Source of the DNA: Acetobacter sp. 46_36
GTDB taxonomy: Bacteria; Pseudomonadota; Alphaproteobacteria; RF32; CAG-239
DNA length: 64,000 nucleotides
Assembly: GCA_001917135.1 (NCBI GenBank)
Contig: MNTT01000016.1
Location: 541,831-605,830, forward strand
Reading direction: 5' to 3'
The notes under the pieces are model-generated. The model saw only the letters and a program-made list of their open reading frames with translations. It ran no database searches and had not been told where the DNA came from. Made by a program: the position numbers and the translations under genes. Positions 24,129-32,877 of the stretch are shown one piece after another (position 1 is the stretch's first letter; each line of letters begins with the position of its first letter).

Positions 24129-24602
24129 ATGGCACTTAAACTTATGCAGGGACTCTACAGTTTTGTATTGGTTTTGATTACGGCGCTGCTGGCCCGGTAT
24201 TTTACCGAACAGGGCATGATTTCTTTTTACGATACGCTCGACATTCCGCCCGGAACGCCCGAAAACCATTACTTTTCTTATGCGTGGAGCGGAATTTACG
24301 TTTTGTTGTTTTTGAGCTTTTACATTGTGCTCAGGTCACGCAAGACTTTGGAACAGTTTGAAGATGCGAATGCCCTGTTTGTCAGTCAGCTGTTTTTGCA
24401 GATTTTATGGACATTCAGCTTTTTTTATATGGAACAGCTTACCGCGTCGGCGATTGTCATCGTCCTGCTGGATATCGTTACAGCGTTGATGATGCATACG
24501 TTTTTCTTTATCAACAAATGGGCGTTTGCGTTGACGGTTCCGTATCTTTTATGGCTGCTTTTCGCTACATACCTGAATATCTTCGTCGTTATGCTGAACT
24601 AG
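24129..24602 (+). CDS. TspO/MBR family membrane protein
   Basis: A 157-aa protein with five membrane helices and the TspO/translocator-protein pattern: AWSGIYVLLFL, a helix like LFLQILWTFSFFYMEQ, and a C-terminus LTVPYLLWLLFATYLNIFVVMLN with the conserved PYxxWxxFAxxLN. TspO proteins bind porphyrins and lipids and act in stress or tetrapyrrole handling. GGAGG six bases before the ATG at 24129 fixes this start over upstream in-frame codons. It is divergent from map, with a short AT-rich control region between. Confidence 0.8.
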   Translation: MALKLMQGLYSFVLVLITALLARYFTEQGMISFYDTLDIPPGTPENHYFSYAWSGIYVLLFLSFYIVLRSRKTLEQFEDANALFVSQLFLQILWTFSFFYMEQLTASAIVIVLLDIVTALMMHTFFFINKWAFALTVPYLLWLLFATYLNIFVVMLN

Positions 24603-24725
24603 GTCAGTTTTTGCAAAAAACAAAAGAATCGGTTTCCCTGTTAAATTTAAACTGGACATCAGCAAAAAACCGCTGTAGTTTTATGCGGTTAAAAGTTTAA
24701 TTTAATTTTTGGGAAGAAAAAAACA

Positions 24726-27353
24726 ATGACGACCAGCGTTAATCAAATAAGAAAAACTTTCTTGGATTATTTTGCGAAGAACGGACACAAAATTGTGCCG
24801 GCATCTTCGCTTGTTCCTGACAATGATCCGACTCTGATGTTTACAAATTCAGGCATGGTACAGTTCAAAAACATTTTGGCAGGCAACGAAACCAGAGATT
24901 ATACGCGAGCCGCAACTTCCCAAAAAAGCGTACGCGCAGGCGGCAAGCACAATGATTTGGACAGCGTCGGCTATGATGTGCGCCACCATACGTTTTTTGA
25001 AATGCTCGGCAACTTCTCGTTCGGCGATTATTTTAAGGAAGAGGCAATTTATTATGCCTGGGAACTGCTGACGAAAGAATTTATGATTCCGAAAGAAAAG
25101 CTGGCGGTTACGATTTTCCATACCGACGACGAGGCTTATGACATCTGGAAGAAAGTATCGGCGCTGCCTGACGAGCGAATTATCCGCATTGCCACCAAAG
25201 ACAACTTCTGGCAGATGGGCGACACCGGTCCCTGCGGTCCCTGCTCGGAGATTTTTTACGACCACGGACCGGAAGTCTGGGGCGGGCTGCCGGGAACACC
25301 GGAAGAAGACGGCGACCGTTTTATTGAGATTTGGAATCTGGTGTTTGACCAATTTGAAGATTTGCCAGACGGTTCCAGAATTAATCTGAAAAAGCCGTCT
25401 ATTGATACTGGTATGGGGCTGGAGCGAATCGCCGCCATTCTGCAGGGTGTGCATTCCAATTTTGATATTGACACGTTCCAGCATCTGATTAAGGCGATTG
25501 CGGATATGGCCAACACCGACCCGAAAGGACCGCTACAGGCATCGCACAACGTGATTGCCGACCACCTGCGGGCAATGAGCTTTTTGATTGCCGACGGCGT
25601 ACTGCCTTCCAACGAAGGACGCGGTTATGTTCTGCGGCGGATTATGCGGCGGGCGATGCGCCATGTTTATATGCTCGGAGTAAAAGAGCCGATGATTTAC
25701 AAGCTGTTGCCGGTTTTGCAGAAAGAAATGGGCGAGGCCTATCCGGAACTTTACCGCTTTGATAAACTGATTACGGAAACCATCAAGGCAGAAGAAACCC
25801 GTTTCGGCAAGACGCTGGACAAAGGCATGCGCCTGCTGGACGACGAAACCTCGCAGCTAACTAAAGGCGACACGCTCAACGGCGAAACGGCATTTAAACT
25901 GTATGATACCTATGGCTTCCCGCTTGATTTGACGCAAGATGCGTTAAAAGGCAAAGGAATTGAAGTTGACGTTGCCGGGTTTGATGCAGCAATGGCCAAG
26001 CAGAAAGAAGAAGCACGCAAGAACTGGGCAGGGTCGGGCGATGCCGGCACCGAAAAAATTTGGTTCGAAGTTAAAGAAAAAATCGGCGGAACAGAATTTT
26101 TAGGCTATAAGACGACCAAGAGCGACGGCATTGTCAAGGCTTTGGTTCAGGACGGCAAAGAAGTTGACGGCGTGAAGAGCGGCGAATTTTATCTAGTTGC
26201 CAACCAGACGCCTTTTTACGGCGAATGCGGCGGACAGGTCGGCGATACCGGCATTATCTGCGGCAAAAGCTTCAAAGCGGAAGTTTATGACACCAAGCGT
26301 AAGCTGGATACGGTTTTCGTTCATTGTTGCCACATGATTGAAGGCGAAGTTAAAGTTGAAGGCTTTGCATCTTTTGAAGTCAACGAAACGAATCGGAAAC
26401 AGATTTGCGCTAACCATTCGGTTACGCATTTGGTACACAAAGCGTTGCGGACGATTTTAGGCGAACATGTTACGCAAAAAGGATCGCTGGTTGCGGCGGA
26501 CAGAATGCGGTTTGACATTTCACACCCGAAGCAAATCACCGCAGACGAACTAAAGCTGACCGAAGATATGGTTAATGCGGCCATCCGTGCCAATTATCAT
26601 GTCAACACGGTATTGATGAATCAGGATGAAGCCGTTAAAACCGGCGCAATGGCATTGTTCGGCGAAAAATACGGCGAAGAGGTTCGCGTGGTTACGATGG
26701 AAAAAGACGGAGAAGTTTATTCGCGCGAGCTGTGCGGCGGAACGCACGTTTGCGACACCGGAGAAATCGGCTATTTCAACATCATTTCCGAATCTGCGGT
26801 ATCGGCCGGCGTACGGCGTATTGAATGCGTTACCGGCAAAGGCGCGGAAGAATATGTCGATGCGATGGAAGATAAGCTGCATTGTGCCTGCAACACGCTG
26901 AAAACCAACATCAACGATTTGGAAGCACGTATCGGCAACCTGCTGGAAGAAAAGAAAAAGCTGGAAGCGGAAGTGTTTAACCTCAAGAAAACGCTGGCCA
27001 GCGGCGGTGCGGCAAAGAGCAGCGAAACGGAAGTTGTCAACGGCGTGAAATTTATCGGCAAGGTTATCCCGGACGTTCATCCGAAGGAATTGAAAGCCTT
27101 TATTGACGAGATGAGCCAAAACATCGGTTCGGGCGTTATGGTTCTGGCAACCGATAAAGATGGCAAGGCATCTATTGTCGTTGGGGTTACCAAAGACCTG
27201 ACAAACAAATATTCTGCGGTTGACCTGGTGCGAATTGCCTCGGCAGCAGTCGGCGGACAAGGCGGCGGCGGCAGACCGGACATGGCTCAGGCGGGAGGCC
27301 CTGATGCCAGCAAATTGCAACAGGCTTTTGAAGAAGTCAAAAAGGCTATTTAA
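24726..27353 (+). CDS. alaS: Alanine-tRNA ligase
   Basis: A full-length 875-aa AlaRS. The class II catalytic core occupies the first 240 residues (FTNSGMVQFKNILAG, HHTFFEMLGNFSFGDYFK, GPCGPCSEIFYDHG), followed by the tRNA-recognition domain. The editing domain has HSVTHLVHKALR (HxxxH) and CGGTHVCDTGEIG (CxxxH), which removes mischarged Ser and Gly. The C-Ala domain ends GGQGGGGRPDMAQAGG. It charges tRNA-Ala. The region has normal composition, and a terminator follows at 27371. Confidence 0.98.
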   Translation: MTTSVNQIRKTFLDYFAKNGHKIVPASSLVPDNDPTLMFTNSGMVQFKNILAGNETRDYTRAATSQKSVRAGGKHNDLDSVGYDVRHHTFFEMLGNFSFGDYFKEEAIYYAWELLTKEFMIPKEKLAVTIFHTDDEAYDIWKKVSALPDERIIRIATKDNFWQMGDTGPCGPCSEIFYDHGPEVWGGLPGTPEEDGDRFIEIWNLVFDQFEDLPDGSRINLKKPSIDTGMGLERIAAILQGVHSNFDIDTFQHLIKAIADMANTDPKGPLQASHNVIADHLRAMSFLIADGVLPSNEGRGYVLRRIMRRAMRHVYMLGVKEPMIYKLLPVLQKEMGEAYPELYRFDKLITETIKAEETRFGKTLDKGMRLLDDETSQLTKGDTLNGETAFKLYDTYGFPLDLTQDALKGKGIEVDVAGFDAAMAKQKEEARKNWAGSGDAGTEKIWFEVKEKIGGTEFLGYKTTKSDGIVKALVQDGKEVDGVKSGEFYLVANQTPFYGECGGQVGDTGIICGKSFKAEVYDTKRKLDTVFVHCCHMIEGEVKVEGFASFEVNETNRKQICANHSVTHLVHKALRTILGEHVTQKGSLVAADRMRFDISHPKQITADELKLTEDMVNAAIRANYHVNTVLMNQDEAVKTGAMALFGEKYGEEVRVVTMEKDGEVYSRELCGGTHVCDTGEIGYFNIISESAVSAGVRRIECVTGKGAEEYVDAMEDKLHCACNTLKTNINDLEARIGNLLEEKKKLEAEVFNLKKTLASGGAAKSSETEVVNGVKFIGKVIPDVHPKELKAFIDEMSQNIGSGVMVLATDKDGKASIVVGVTKDLTNKYSAVDLVRIASAAVGGQGGGGRPDMAQAGGPDASKLQQAFEEVKKAI

Positions 27354-27370
27354 ACGGTTAACAAGCGGGG

Positions 27371-27394
27371 AAGGCGCCAATGTCGGCGCTTTTT
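27371..27394 (+). terminator. Rho-independent terminator
   Basis: GGCGCC-AATGT-GGCGC type stem followed by TTTTT, directly downstream of alaS. Confidence 0.75.
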
Positions 27395-27452
27395 CCGGAT
27401 ATTCGGCGTGGCAATAATTTACAGCCATGAATGCCCAAGAAGGTTAAACAAC

Positions 27453-27656
27453 ATGAAAATCGGAATAAGAAAACCGTCGCTAAAAAAGATGATTGCGGCA
27501 CGTATTTCGCCGAAGCGTTTTATACGGCACAATCTTGGAATAAAAGCTCCGCGCGGCTGGGGCTGGCTGACCAATCCGAAAAAAGCACTTTATAACCGAA
27601 TTTACAATCGAACGACGATTGATATTTTTTCGGTTTTAAAGAAATTGTTTAAGTAA
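27453..27656 (+). CDS. Small basic protein of unknown function
   Basis: A 67-aa, strongly basic protein (MKIGIRKPSLKKMIAARISP...) with GWGWLTNPKKALYNRIYNRT in its second half. I recall similar short KNPKKAxYNKxYNRTT proteins in Firmicutes and phages, without known role; that memory needs a search. The ATG at 27453 starts the conserved part, and AAGAAGG lies about 13 bases upstream. It stands alone between alaS and a convergent lipoprotein gene. Confidence 0.6.
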   Translation: MKIGIRKPSLKKMIAARISPKRFIRHNLGIKAPRGWGWLTNPKKALYNRIYNRTTIDIFSVLKKLFK

Positions 27657-27675
27657 TGACACGCAAATCAGCTCG

Positions 27676-27702
27676 TGAAAAGCGCCCTTCAAAGGGCGCT
27701 TC
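27676..27702 (-). terminator. Hairpin terminator
   Basis: AAGCGCCCTT-CA-AAGGGCGCTT, a perfect 10-bp stem (27680-27701), followed on the minus strand by TTTTC. It sits at the 3' end of the lipoprotein gene. Confidence 0.65.
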
Positions 27703-27720
27703 GGAACAAAGTACCTGTTG

Positions 27721-28281
27721 CTATATCAAATTGTGCGCCAATTCCGCCTCGGTATTTGACTTTTCTATGATTTGATGCAGTTCTTGATTATTTTTTCCAG
27801 TCAATGCAGCCAGAGCCTGCATATATTCTTGATTTTCTATTTTGATTTCCGGATAATTAAACAAAGCAAATGCTTTTATTTTTGCTTCTTTGTTAAATTT
27901 TTTCTCTTCAGCATATCTCATTCCTTGAGGACGCATATTTATATATACCCCGCTCCTATTGTATTTCCACATAGAATCGGTGGCAAAATCGGTTGTCCAA
28001 CTATACGGACTTAATAAATTCCACCATGATACCGTATTTATTTTAGATTTTATCTGACTAACAGCATCTTCATAACCACGAGCTTTTGCCATTACTATCA
28101 ATGCTGACGAGCCTCTGTCTATATCTACGGTACACGGCGTTGTTGTACAAACCAACGCACCATTAGCATAAATATTGATATTTTTAACGTTCGAGTCAAA
28201 TGTCAGCTGTTGTGTCGAACCACTAAAAATAGTTCCGCACGCGGTCAAGACCAATACGGACAATAACACCGATTTTTTCAT
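27721..28281 (-). CDS. Lipoprotein with PEGA-like start
   Basis: A 186-aa lipoprotein: signal MKKSVLLSVLVLTAC with the lipobox Cys at residue 15, followed by GTIFSGSTQQLTFDSN and ALVCTTTPCTVDIDRG, a PEGA-like beta module often found in cell-surface proteins. The middle is aromatic (WWNLLSPYSWTTDF) and the C-terminus helical. Surface function unknown. AAGGATG lies upstream of the ATG at 28281. Only 27 bp separate the start from an upstream terminator, so transcription must pass through the structured leader at 28309-28530. Confidence 0.8.
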   Translation of the reverse strand: MKKSVLLSVLVLTACGTIFSGSTQQLTFDSNVKNINIYANGALVCTTTPCTVDIDRGSSALIVMAKARGYEDAVSQIKSKINTVSWWNLLSPYSWTTDFATDSMWKYNRSGVYINMRPQGMRYAEEKKFNKEAKIKAFALFNYPEIKIENQEYMQALAALTGKNNQELHQIIEKSNTEAELAHNLI

Positions 28282-28308
28282 ATTTGCATCCTTTTATTCA
28301 GTTCAAAC

Positions 28309-28530
28309 AAAAAACCCGCTTTAGAAAGCTAAAGGCGGGCGGATGCTAGAAAACCGTATACAACTTAAAACGGCTCGGCTTATTGGGGCAGAGCCTTATT
28401 CACCGACATCCACCCCATACGGAGGTATGACGTCGGCACTATTTTTAAAGTCGTGTGCGCACGACTAAGTTGTATTTATAAAGGGTTTTCTAGGCCCTCG
28501 GATTTATCCTTTTCTAGAGAACAAATCCTA
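28309..28530 (-). ncRNA. Structured leader RNA with terminator (riboswitch-like)
   Basis: A minus-strand RNA with a promoter (TTGCTT, 17 bases, TAATCT; 28536-28564). An outer stem CTAGAAAACC/GGTTTTCTAG (28346-28355 with 28484-28493) and a second stem ACAACTTA/TAAGTTGT (28360-28367 with 28466-28473) enclose three hairpins: GTCGTG/CACGAC, CCGACGTC/GATGTCGG with an inner CATAC/GTATG and CTCC loop, and GGCTC/GAGCC. A terminator follows (28309-28339, CCCGC..TTTAG/CTAAAG..CGGG, T run), 28 nt before the lipoprotein start. I cannot match it to a named riboswitch. The rest of the 28282-28694 gap is AT-rich spacer. Confidence 0.6.
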
Positions 28531-28694
28531 TTTTGAGATTAGTTTATTTTTTTGAATTAAGCAAGAAAATTATTGCAAAACAGGATAATTTCCGGCATTT
28601 TGAAAAAAATCCCGTAAAAATGCGGAAATATCCGGTTATTGCAACCAAAAGATATAAGCTGCCAAAGCCTATATGATTAAGAAAGGATAAGAAA

Positions 28695-29066
28695 ATGGCA
28701 TTTTGTTTTAATCACTTCAATTTTAACGTTACGAATCTGGAAACCAGCCTTGCCTTTTATGAGAAAGCACTGGGGTTAAAAGAAAACGGACGGATTGAGG
28801 CCGAAGACGGCTCTTATGTCATCGTTTATCTCGGCGACGGCAAAACCGGATTCCGGCTGGAACTGACCTGGCTGAAAGACCATCCGCAGAAATACGATTT
28901 GGGCGAGTGCGAATTTCACTTGGCAATAACGGCAGACAATTATCAGGAAGCATTGAAATTTCATCAGAAAAACGGCTGGGTTTGTTTTGTCAACGAGGCG
29001 ATGGGAATTTATTTCATTGAGGATCCGGACGGTTATTGGATTGAAATTCTGCCGCCGCAAAAATAA
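28695..29066 (+). CDS. VOC/glyoxalase-fold protein
   Basis: A 123-aa vicinal oxygen chelate protein resembling lactoylglutathione lyase. Four metal-ligand positions can be seen: H7 in FNHFNFNVTNL, E in FRLELTWL, H in CEFHLAI and E in YWIEILPP at the C-terminus. ETSLAFYEKALGL and YFIEDPDGYWIE are family hallmarks. Substrate could be a glutathione hemithioacetal or another small metabolite. GAAAGGATAAG precedes the ATG. It is convergent with the barrel-protein gene across a shared terminator. Confidence 0.85.
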   Translation: MAFCFNHFNFNVTNLETSLAFYEKALGLKENGRIEAEDGSYVIVYLGDGKTGFRLELTWLKDHPQKYDLGECEFHLAITADNYQEALKFHQKNGWVCFVNEAMGIYFIEDPDGYWIEILPPQK

Positions 29067-29118
29067 ATCGCAGCATAAATTCCGGAGGCTTTCCTTTGAC
29101 GTCTGAAAATACAGAAAA

Positions 29119-29147
29119 AGCGGGGGCATTCCCCGCTCTATTTTTTC
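29119..29147. terminator. Bidirectional terminator
   Basis: AGCGGGG and CCCCGCT form a 7-bp stem, with a T run on the plus side and AAAAAG/CTTTTT on the other, between two convergent genes. Confidence 0.85.
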
Positions 29148-29169
29148 TGCTCCAATTGACATCAGCATA

Positions 29170-29694
29170 CTAAAAGAAATAATATCGGATGCCGACGGTG
29201 AATTCCTGGATATTCTTCTTAAACGTATCGTCTTCCGGGAATACATAACGGTACATAGCGCGGATACCAATGTTATCGGTCGGATTAAACTGTGCACCGA
29301 AACCGGCACGATAGGCGGTGCCTTCAAAATCTTCCATTTTTTTGTTCAGGTTACCGCCGTCCAATGTATATTTACCATATCCCACGGTCGTTAACAGCTC
29401 TACTACGCCGAGATTCAACGTATCGGAAACCAAATCTATGCCGTATGCCGCAGGTTTTGTTTTGCTGCCGCCGAAAGCATCGGTTGACGCATACTGCTGA
29501 TAATATCCTTCTACGGATAAAAAGCCTAAAACTTTTACGCCGGCACTGACTGCGCCGCCGTTCAGGCTGTCAATATCGCCAAATCCGTTCGGCGTGGCGG
29601 AAACATAATCCAAACCGACATGCGGCGAAATAATAAAAGCATGGGCATTAAACGAAATCAGCATAGCGACAAGCGCCAAATATATTTTTTTCAT
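29170..29694 (-). CDS. Outer membrane beta-barrel protein
   Basis: A 174-aa protein with a signal peptide ending NAHA, then alternating amphipathic strands (HVGLDYVSA, AVSAGVKVLGFLSVEGYYQQYAS, LLTTVGYGKY, YRAGFGAQF, IGIRAMYRYVF) and a C-terminal aromatic FTVGIRYYFF, the sorting signal of outer-membrane barrels. The size suggests an eight-strand barrel of the OmpA/opacity type. AAGGAAC lies before the ATG. It is a single gene ending at a shared terminator. Confidence 0.82.
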   Translation of the reverse strand: MKKIYLALVAMLISFNAHAFIISPHVGLDYVSATPNGFGDIDSLNGGAVSAGVKVLGFLSVEGYYQQYASTDAFGGSKTKPAAYGIDLVSDTLNLGVVELLTTVGYGKYTLDGGNLNKKMEDFEGTAYRAGFGAQFNPTDNIGIRAMYRYVFPEDDTFKKNIQEFTVGIRYYFF

Positions 29695-29750
29695 TACAAG
29701 TTCCTTTTAACAGTTAATATATATTATATTTTTTCTTAGAAGAGCGGCAA

Positions 29751-30917
29751 TTAAGACAACTCTTTTATTACAATGTCCCGGGAAGCCGCATCGTAAACGA
29801 TTCCCAGTTTTCCCTTGCGAAATTCTTCGGCCGTTTTGCCAAAGACTTCATAACGCCAGCCTTTGAGAATCTGATTTTTAGCTTTTGGATTTTTGATGTA
29901 TTCGCGCAGATTCTTTTCCGACGTTATCAATCGCGATACGACACCGCAATCGTTACTTTTTATCTTCAGCAAAAGTTTCAGGACTTCACAAAGGGAATGC
30001 TGACTTGGCGGCAGAGTAACATCGCGTTCACGGTCTACACGTCCCAGTGTGCGGTCAAATTTGTCTTCGGTCAGCGATGCCAGAATTTCCGTCATTTCTT
30101 TAGCAAGGCGGCTTTTGGCAACATCCGGACGCACCCCGCGAACCCTTTTCATCTCTTCCATATCTTTCGGGAAGGCTGTCGCAATGTTTACCAGCGTTTC
30201 ATCCTTGATAATATTCTGTCGGGAAACGTTGCGTTCTATCGCCATTTTTTCACGCCATTCCGCCAAAGCTTTCAACGCATTCAAGAATGACAAAGAGTGC
30301 CCATTGTGACGAATCCGCAGCCAAGCGTTTTCCGGATTTTGTTCATAATGCGCCGTATCGGCAAAATCTTCCATTTCTTCCGCAATCCAGCTTTCCCGTT
30401 TATTTTCTTTCAGATACGAGGCAATTTCGTTATAACATTTAATCAGATGCGTTACATCGCCCGCGGCATATTCCAACTGCTCGGCACTCAGCGGGCGCAG
30501 CTGCCAGTTGGTCAAACGGCAGGATTTATCCAGATCCACCCCGCAGTAGGCTCTAACCAGATTTTCATAACTGACACATTCGCCCAAACCGCAGGCCTGC
30601 GCCGCTATCTGGGTGTCAAAAACCGGCGTCGGCACCGCACCGGAAAGGTTGTACAGAATCTCAATATCCTGACGGCCGGAATGGAAAACTTTCAGCACTT
30701 TTTTATTTTGCAACAGGGCAAAGAAATCGCCGAAGTCCATATTTTCTGCCAACGGGTCTATCAAAAAAGCGCCGTCTTCATAACCGACCTGAATCAGGCA
30801 GGGAATGGGGAAAAATGTCTTTTCACGGATAAATTCGCAATCTATGGCTATAACTTTTTGTTTTTTTAATATCTTACAGGCGTCCTGCAGTTCTTGTGTC
30901 TTATCTATTAAATTCAT
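29751..30917 (-). CDS. rnd: Ribonuclease D
   Basis: A 388-aa RNase D, a 3'-5' exonuclease for tRNA 3'-end maturation. The DEDDy residues appear as DCEF (D, E) at residues 26-28, HSGRQDIEIL (D) and YAAGDVTHLIKCY (D and Y). An HRDC-type domain follows (RQNIIKDETLVNIA). The gene is divergent from aspS with about 130 bp between, the standard alphaproteobacterial arrangement. Confidence 0.95.
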   Translation of the reverse strand: MNLIDKTQELQDACKILKKQKVIAIDCEFIREKTFFPIPCLIQVGYEDGAFLIDPLAENMDFGDFFALLQNKKVLKVFHSGRQDIEILYNLSGAVPTPVFDTQIAAQACGLGECVSYENLVRAYCGVDLDKSCRLTNWQLRPLSAEQLEYAAGDVTHLIKCYNEIASYLKENKRESWIAEEMEDFADTAHYEQNPENAWLRIRHNGHSLSFLNALKALAEWREKMAIERNVSRQNIIKDETLVNIATAFPKDMEEMKRVRGVRPDVAKSRLAKEMTEILASLTEDKFDRTLGRVDRERDVTLPPSQHSLCEVLKLLLKIKSNDCGVVSRLITSEKNLREYIKNPKAKNQILKGWRYEVFGKTAEEFRKGKLGIVYDAASRDIVIKELS

Positions 30918-31050
30918 TTGGGCGTTCCCTTGTCTTTTGGTTGCAGTTTACGGGGGATTGTTTAAGATTTTTTTAATTTTAGCTTGCATTTATGCCAATT
31001 TGGGATAAAAATGGCGGCATTGACGTTGAAACAATTTTTCAGGGGTACTT

Positions 31051-32820
31051 ATGATTGAATACAGAACTCATACCTGCGGCGAACTGAGAACCGCCAACGC
31101 AGGCCAAAAGGTCAAGCTTTCGGGCTGGATTCACCGCAAACGCAATTTAGGCAATCTGTGCTTTGTCGATTTGCGCGACCACTACGGCATTACCCAGTGC
31201 GTAGTTGACAGCTCCAGCGATTTGTTTAAGAAGCTGGAAGATATCCGGGTGGAAAGCGTCATTACCGTTGACGGCGAGGTTGTGATGCGCGAGAGCGTCA
31301 ATAAAAACATGCCGACCGGCGACATTGAGGTAAAAGTCAGCGATGTCGTTCTGCATTCCATGGCCGACGTTCTGCCGATACAGGTTTTCGGGGAAGACAA
31401 CTCGCCGGAAGAGCTGCGCCTGAAGTATCGTTTTCTGGATTTGCGGCGCGAGAAAATCCACAACAATATCATTCTGCGCTGCAAAGTTATCAAACGCATG
31501 CGCGAGTTAATGAACGAGCAGGGTTTTCTGGAATATCAGACGCCGATTTTGACGGCTTCATCTCCGGAGGGCGCACGCGACTTTCTGGTTCCATCCCGCT
31601 TAAATCCGGGAAAGTTTTATGCTTTGCCGCAATCGCCGCAGCAATTTAAACAGCTGTTGATGGTTTCGGGCTTTGACAAATATTTTCAGATTGCACCGTG
31701 TTTCCGCGATGAAGATCCGCGTGCCGACCGCAGCCCAGGCGAATTTTACCAGCTGGATATGGAAATGTCTTTTGCCACGCAGGATGATGTGTTTGCGGTA
31801 ATGGAAAAGACTATGGGTTCTATTTTCAACGAATTCGGCGAAGGAAAAAAAGTTGACCAGGCGCCGTTTCAGCGTATTGCTTTTAAAGACGCCATGCTGA
31901 AATACGGCTCCGACAAGCCGGATTTACGCAATCCGCTGGTTATTCAGGATGCAACCGCTTTCTTCAACAATTCCGGGTTCGGCGTTTATGATGGCAAGGC
32001 AGCCAACGGCGAGGGATTGCGTGCCATTGTTATCCCCGGCGCAGGAGAGAAACCGCGTTCGTTCTTTGACAAGCTGGACGGTTTTGCCAAAGAAGAAGGG
32101 TTCGGCGGAATGGCGTATGTTGCGTTGTCGGCAAACGGCGCCAAGGGCATTGCCAAATTTTTCTCTGAAGAAAAAATGGCTGAACTTAAAAATATGTTTG
32201 GGGTTAAGGACGGTGATGCGGTTGTCTTTATGGGCGGCAATAAAAAACTTATCAGCAAATTTGCAGGAAAAGTCCGCACAAAACTCGGTGAAGAGCTGGA
32301 TTTGATTGAGAAAGACGCGTTTCGCATCTGCTGGATTGTCGATTTTCCGTTTTACGAGGAAAACGAAGAAACAGGCGCAGTTGAATTTTCGCACAATCCG
32401 TTTTCCATGCCACAGGGCGGAATGGACGCGCTGCTGAACAAGAATCCGTTTGAGATACTGGCTTATCAGTACGACATGGTCTGCAACGGCGTGGAATTGG
32501 CTTCCGGCGCAGTCCGAAACCACAAACCGGAAATCATGTACAAGGCATTTGAGCTGGCGGGATATGACCACAGCGTCGTGGACAACAAATTCGGCGGTAT
32601 GATTAACGCATTCAAGTACGGCGCGCCGCCGCACGCAGGATGCGCTCCGGGGATTGACCGCACGGTCATGCTGCTTTTGGACGAACCGATTATCCGCGAT
32701 GTCATCCTGTTCCCGTTAAACGGCAAAGCGCAGGATTTGCTGATGCAGGCGCCGAATACGGTTTCCGAGCAGCAGTTGAAAGACTTGCATCTGGATATCA
32801 AGTCCGACGCATTGGCCTAA
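31051..32820 (+). CDS. aspS: Aspartate-tRNA ligase
   Basis: A full 589-aa bacterial-type AspRS. It has an N-terminal OB-fold anticodon domain (GWIHRKRNLGNLCFVDLRD), the class II core (FLDLRREKIH, TPILTASSPEGARDFLVPSR, FRDEDPRADRSPGEFYQLDMEM), the bacterial GAD insertion (about 290-420) and motif 3 (GCAPGIDRTVMLLL). Members in this class may charge both tRNA-Asp and tRNA-Asn; no asnS is in the window to judge. AGGGGTACTT precedes the ATG. A terminator follows at 32831. Confidence 0.97.
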   Translation: MIEYRTHTCGELRTANAGQKVKLSGWIHRKRNLGNLCFVDLRDHYGITQCVVDSSSDLFKKLEDIRVESVITVDGEVVMRESVNKNMPTGDIEVKVSDVVLHSMADVLPIQVFGEDNSPEELRLKYRFLDLRREKIHNNIILRCKVIKRMRELMNEQGFLEYQTPILTASSPEGARDFLVPSRLNPGKFYALPQSPQQFKQLLMVSGFDKYFQIAPCFRDEDPRADRSPGEFYQLDMEMSFATQDDVFAVMEKTMGSIFNEFGEGKKVDQAPFQRIAFKDAMLKYGSDKPDLRNPLVIQDATAFFNNSGFGVYDGKAANGEGLRAIVIPGAGEKPRSFFDKLDGFAKEEGFGGMAYVALSANGAKGIAKFFSEEKMAELKNMFGVKDGDAVVFMGGNKKLISKFAGKVRTKLGEELDLIEKDAFRICWIVDFPFYEENEETGAVEFSHNPFSMPQGGMDALLNKNPFEILAYQYDMVCNGVELASGAVRNHKPEIMYKAFELAGYDHSVVDNKFGGMINAFKYGAPPHAGCAPGIDRTVMLLLDEPIIRDVILFPLNGKAQDLLMQAPNTVSEQQLKDLHLDIKSDALA

Positions 32821-32830
32821 TATAGCAGAC

Positions 32831-32863
32831 GGCGGCAACCAGATGGCTGCCGCCTTTTCTTTT
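32831..32863 (+). terminator. Rho-independent terminator
   Basis: GGCGGCA and TGCCGCC stem followed by TTTTCTTTT, just after aspS and 15 bp before the next start. Confidence 0.85.
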
Positions 32864-32877
32864 CTCAGGTGTTTAAA

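Noticed and set aside
28309..28530. tmRNA, RNase P RNA or 4.5S RNA
   Set aside because: The tag reading frame, GAGGAAAGTCC-type and GGAAGCAGCC-type motifs are absent. 6S RNA remains possible but the multi-hairpin junction does not look like it.
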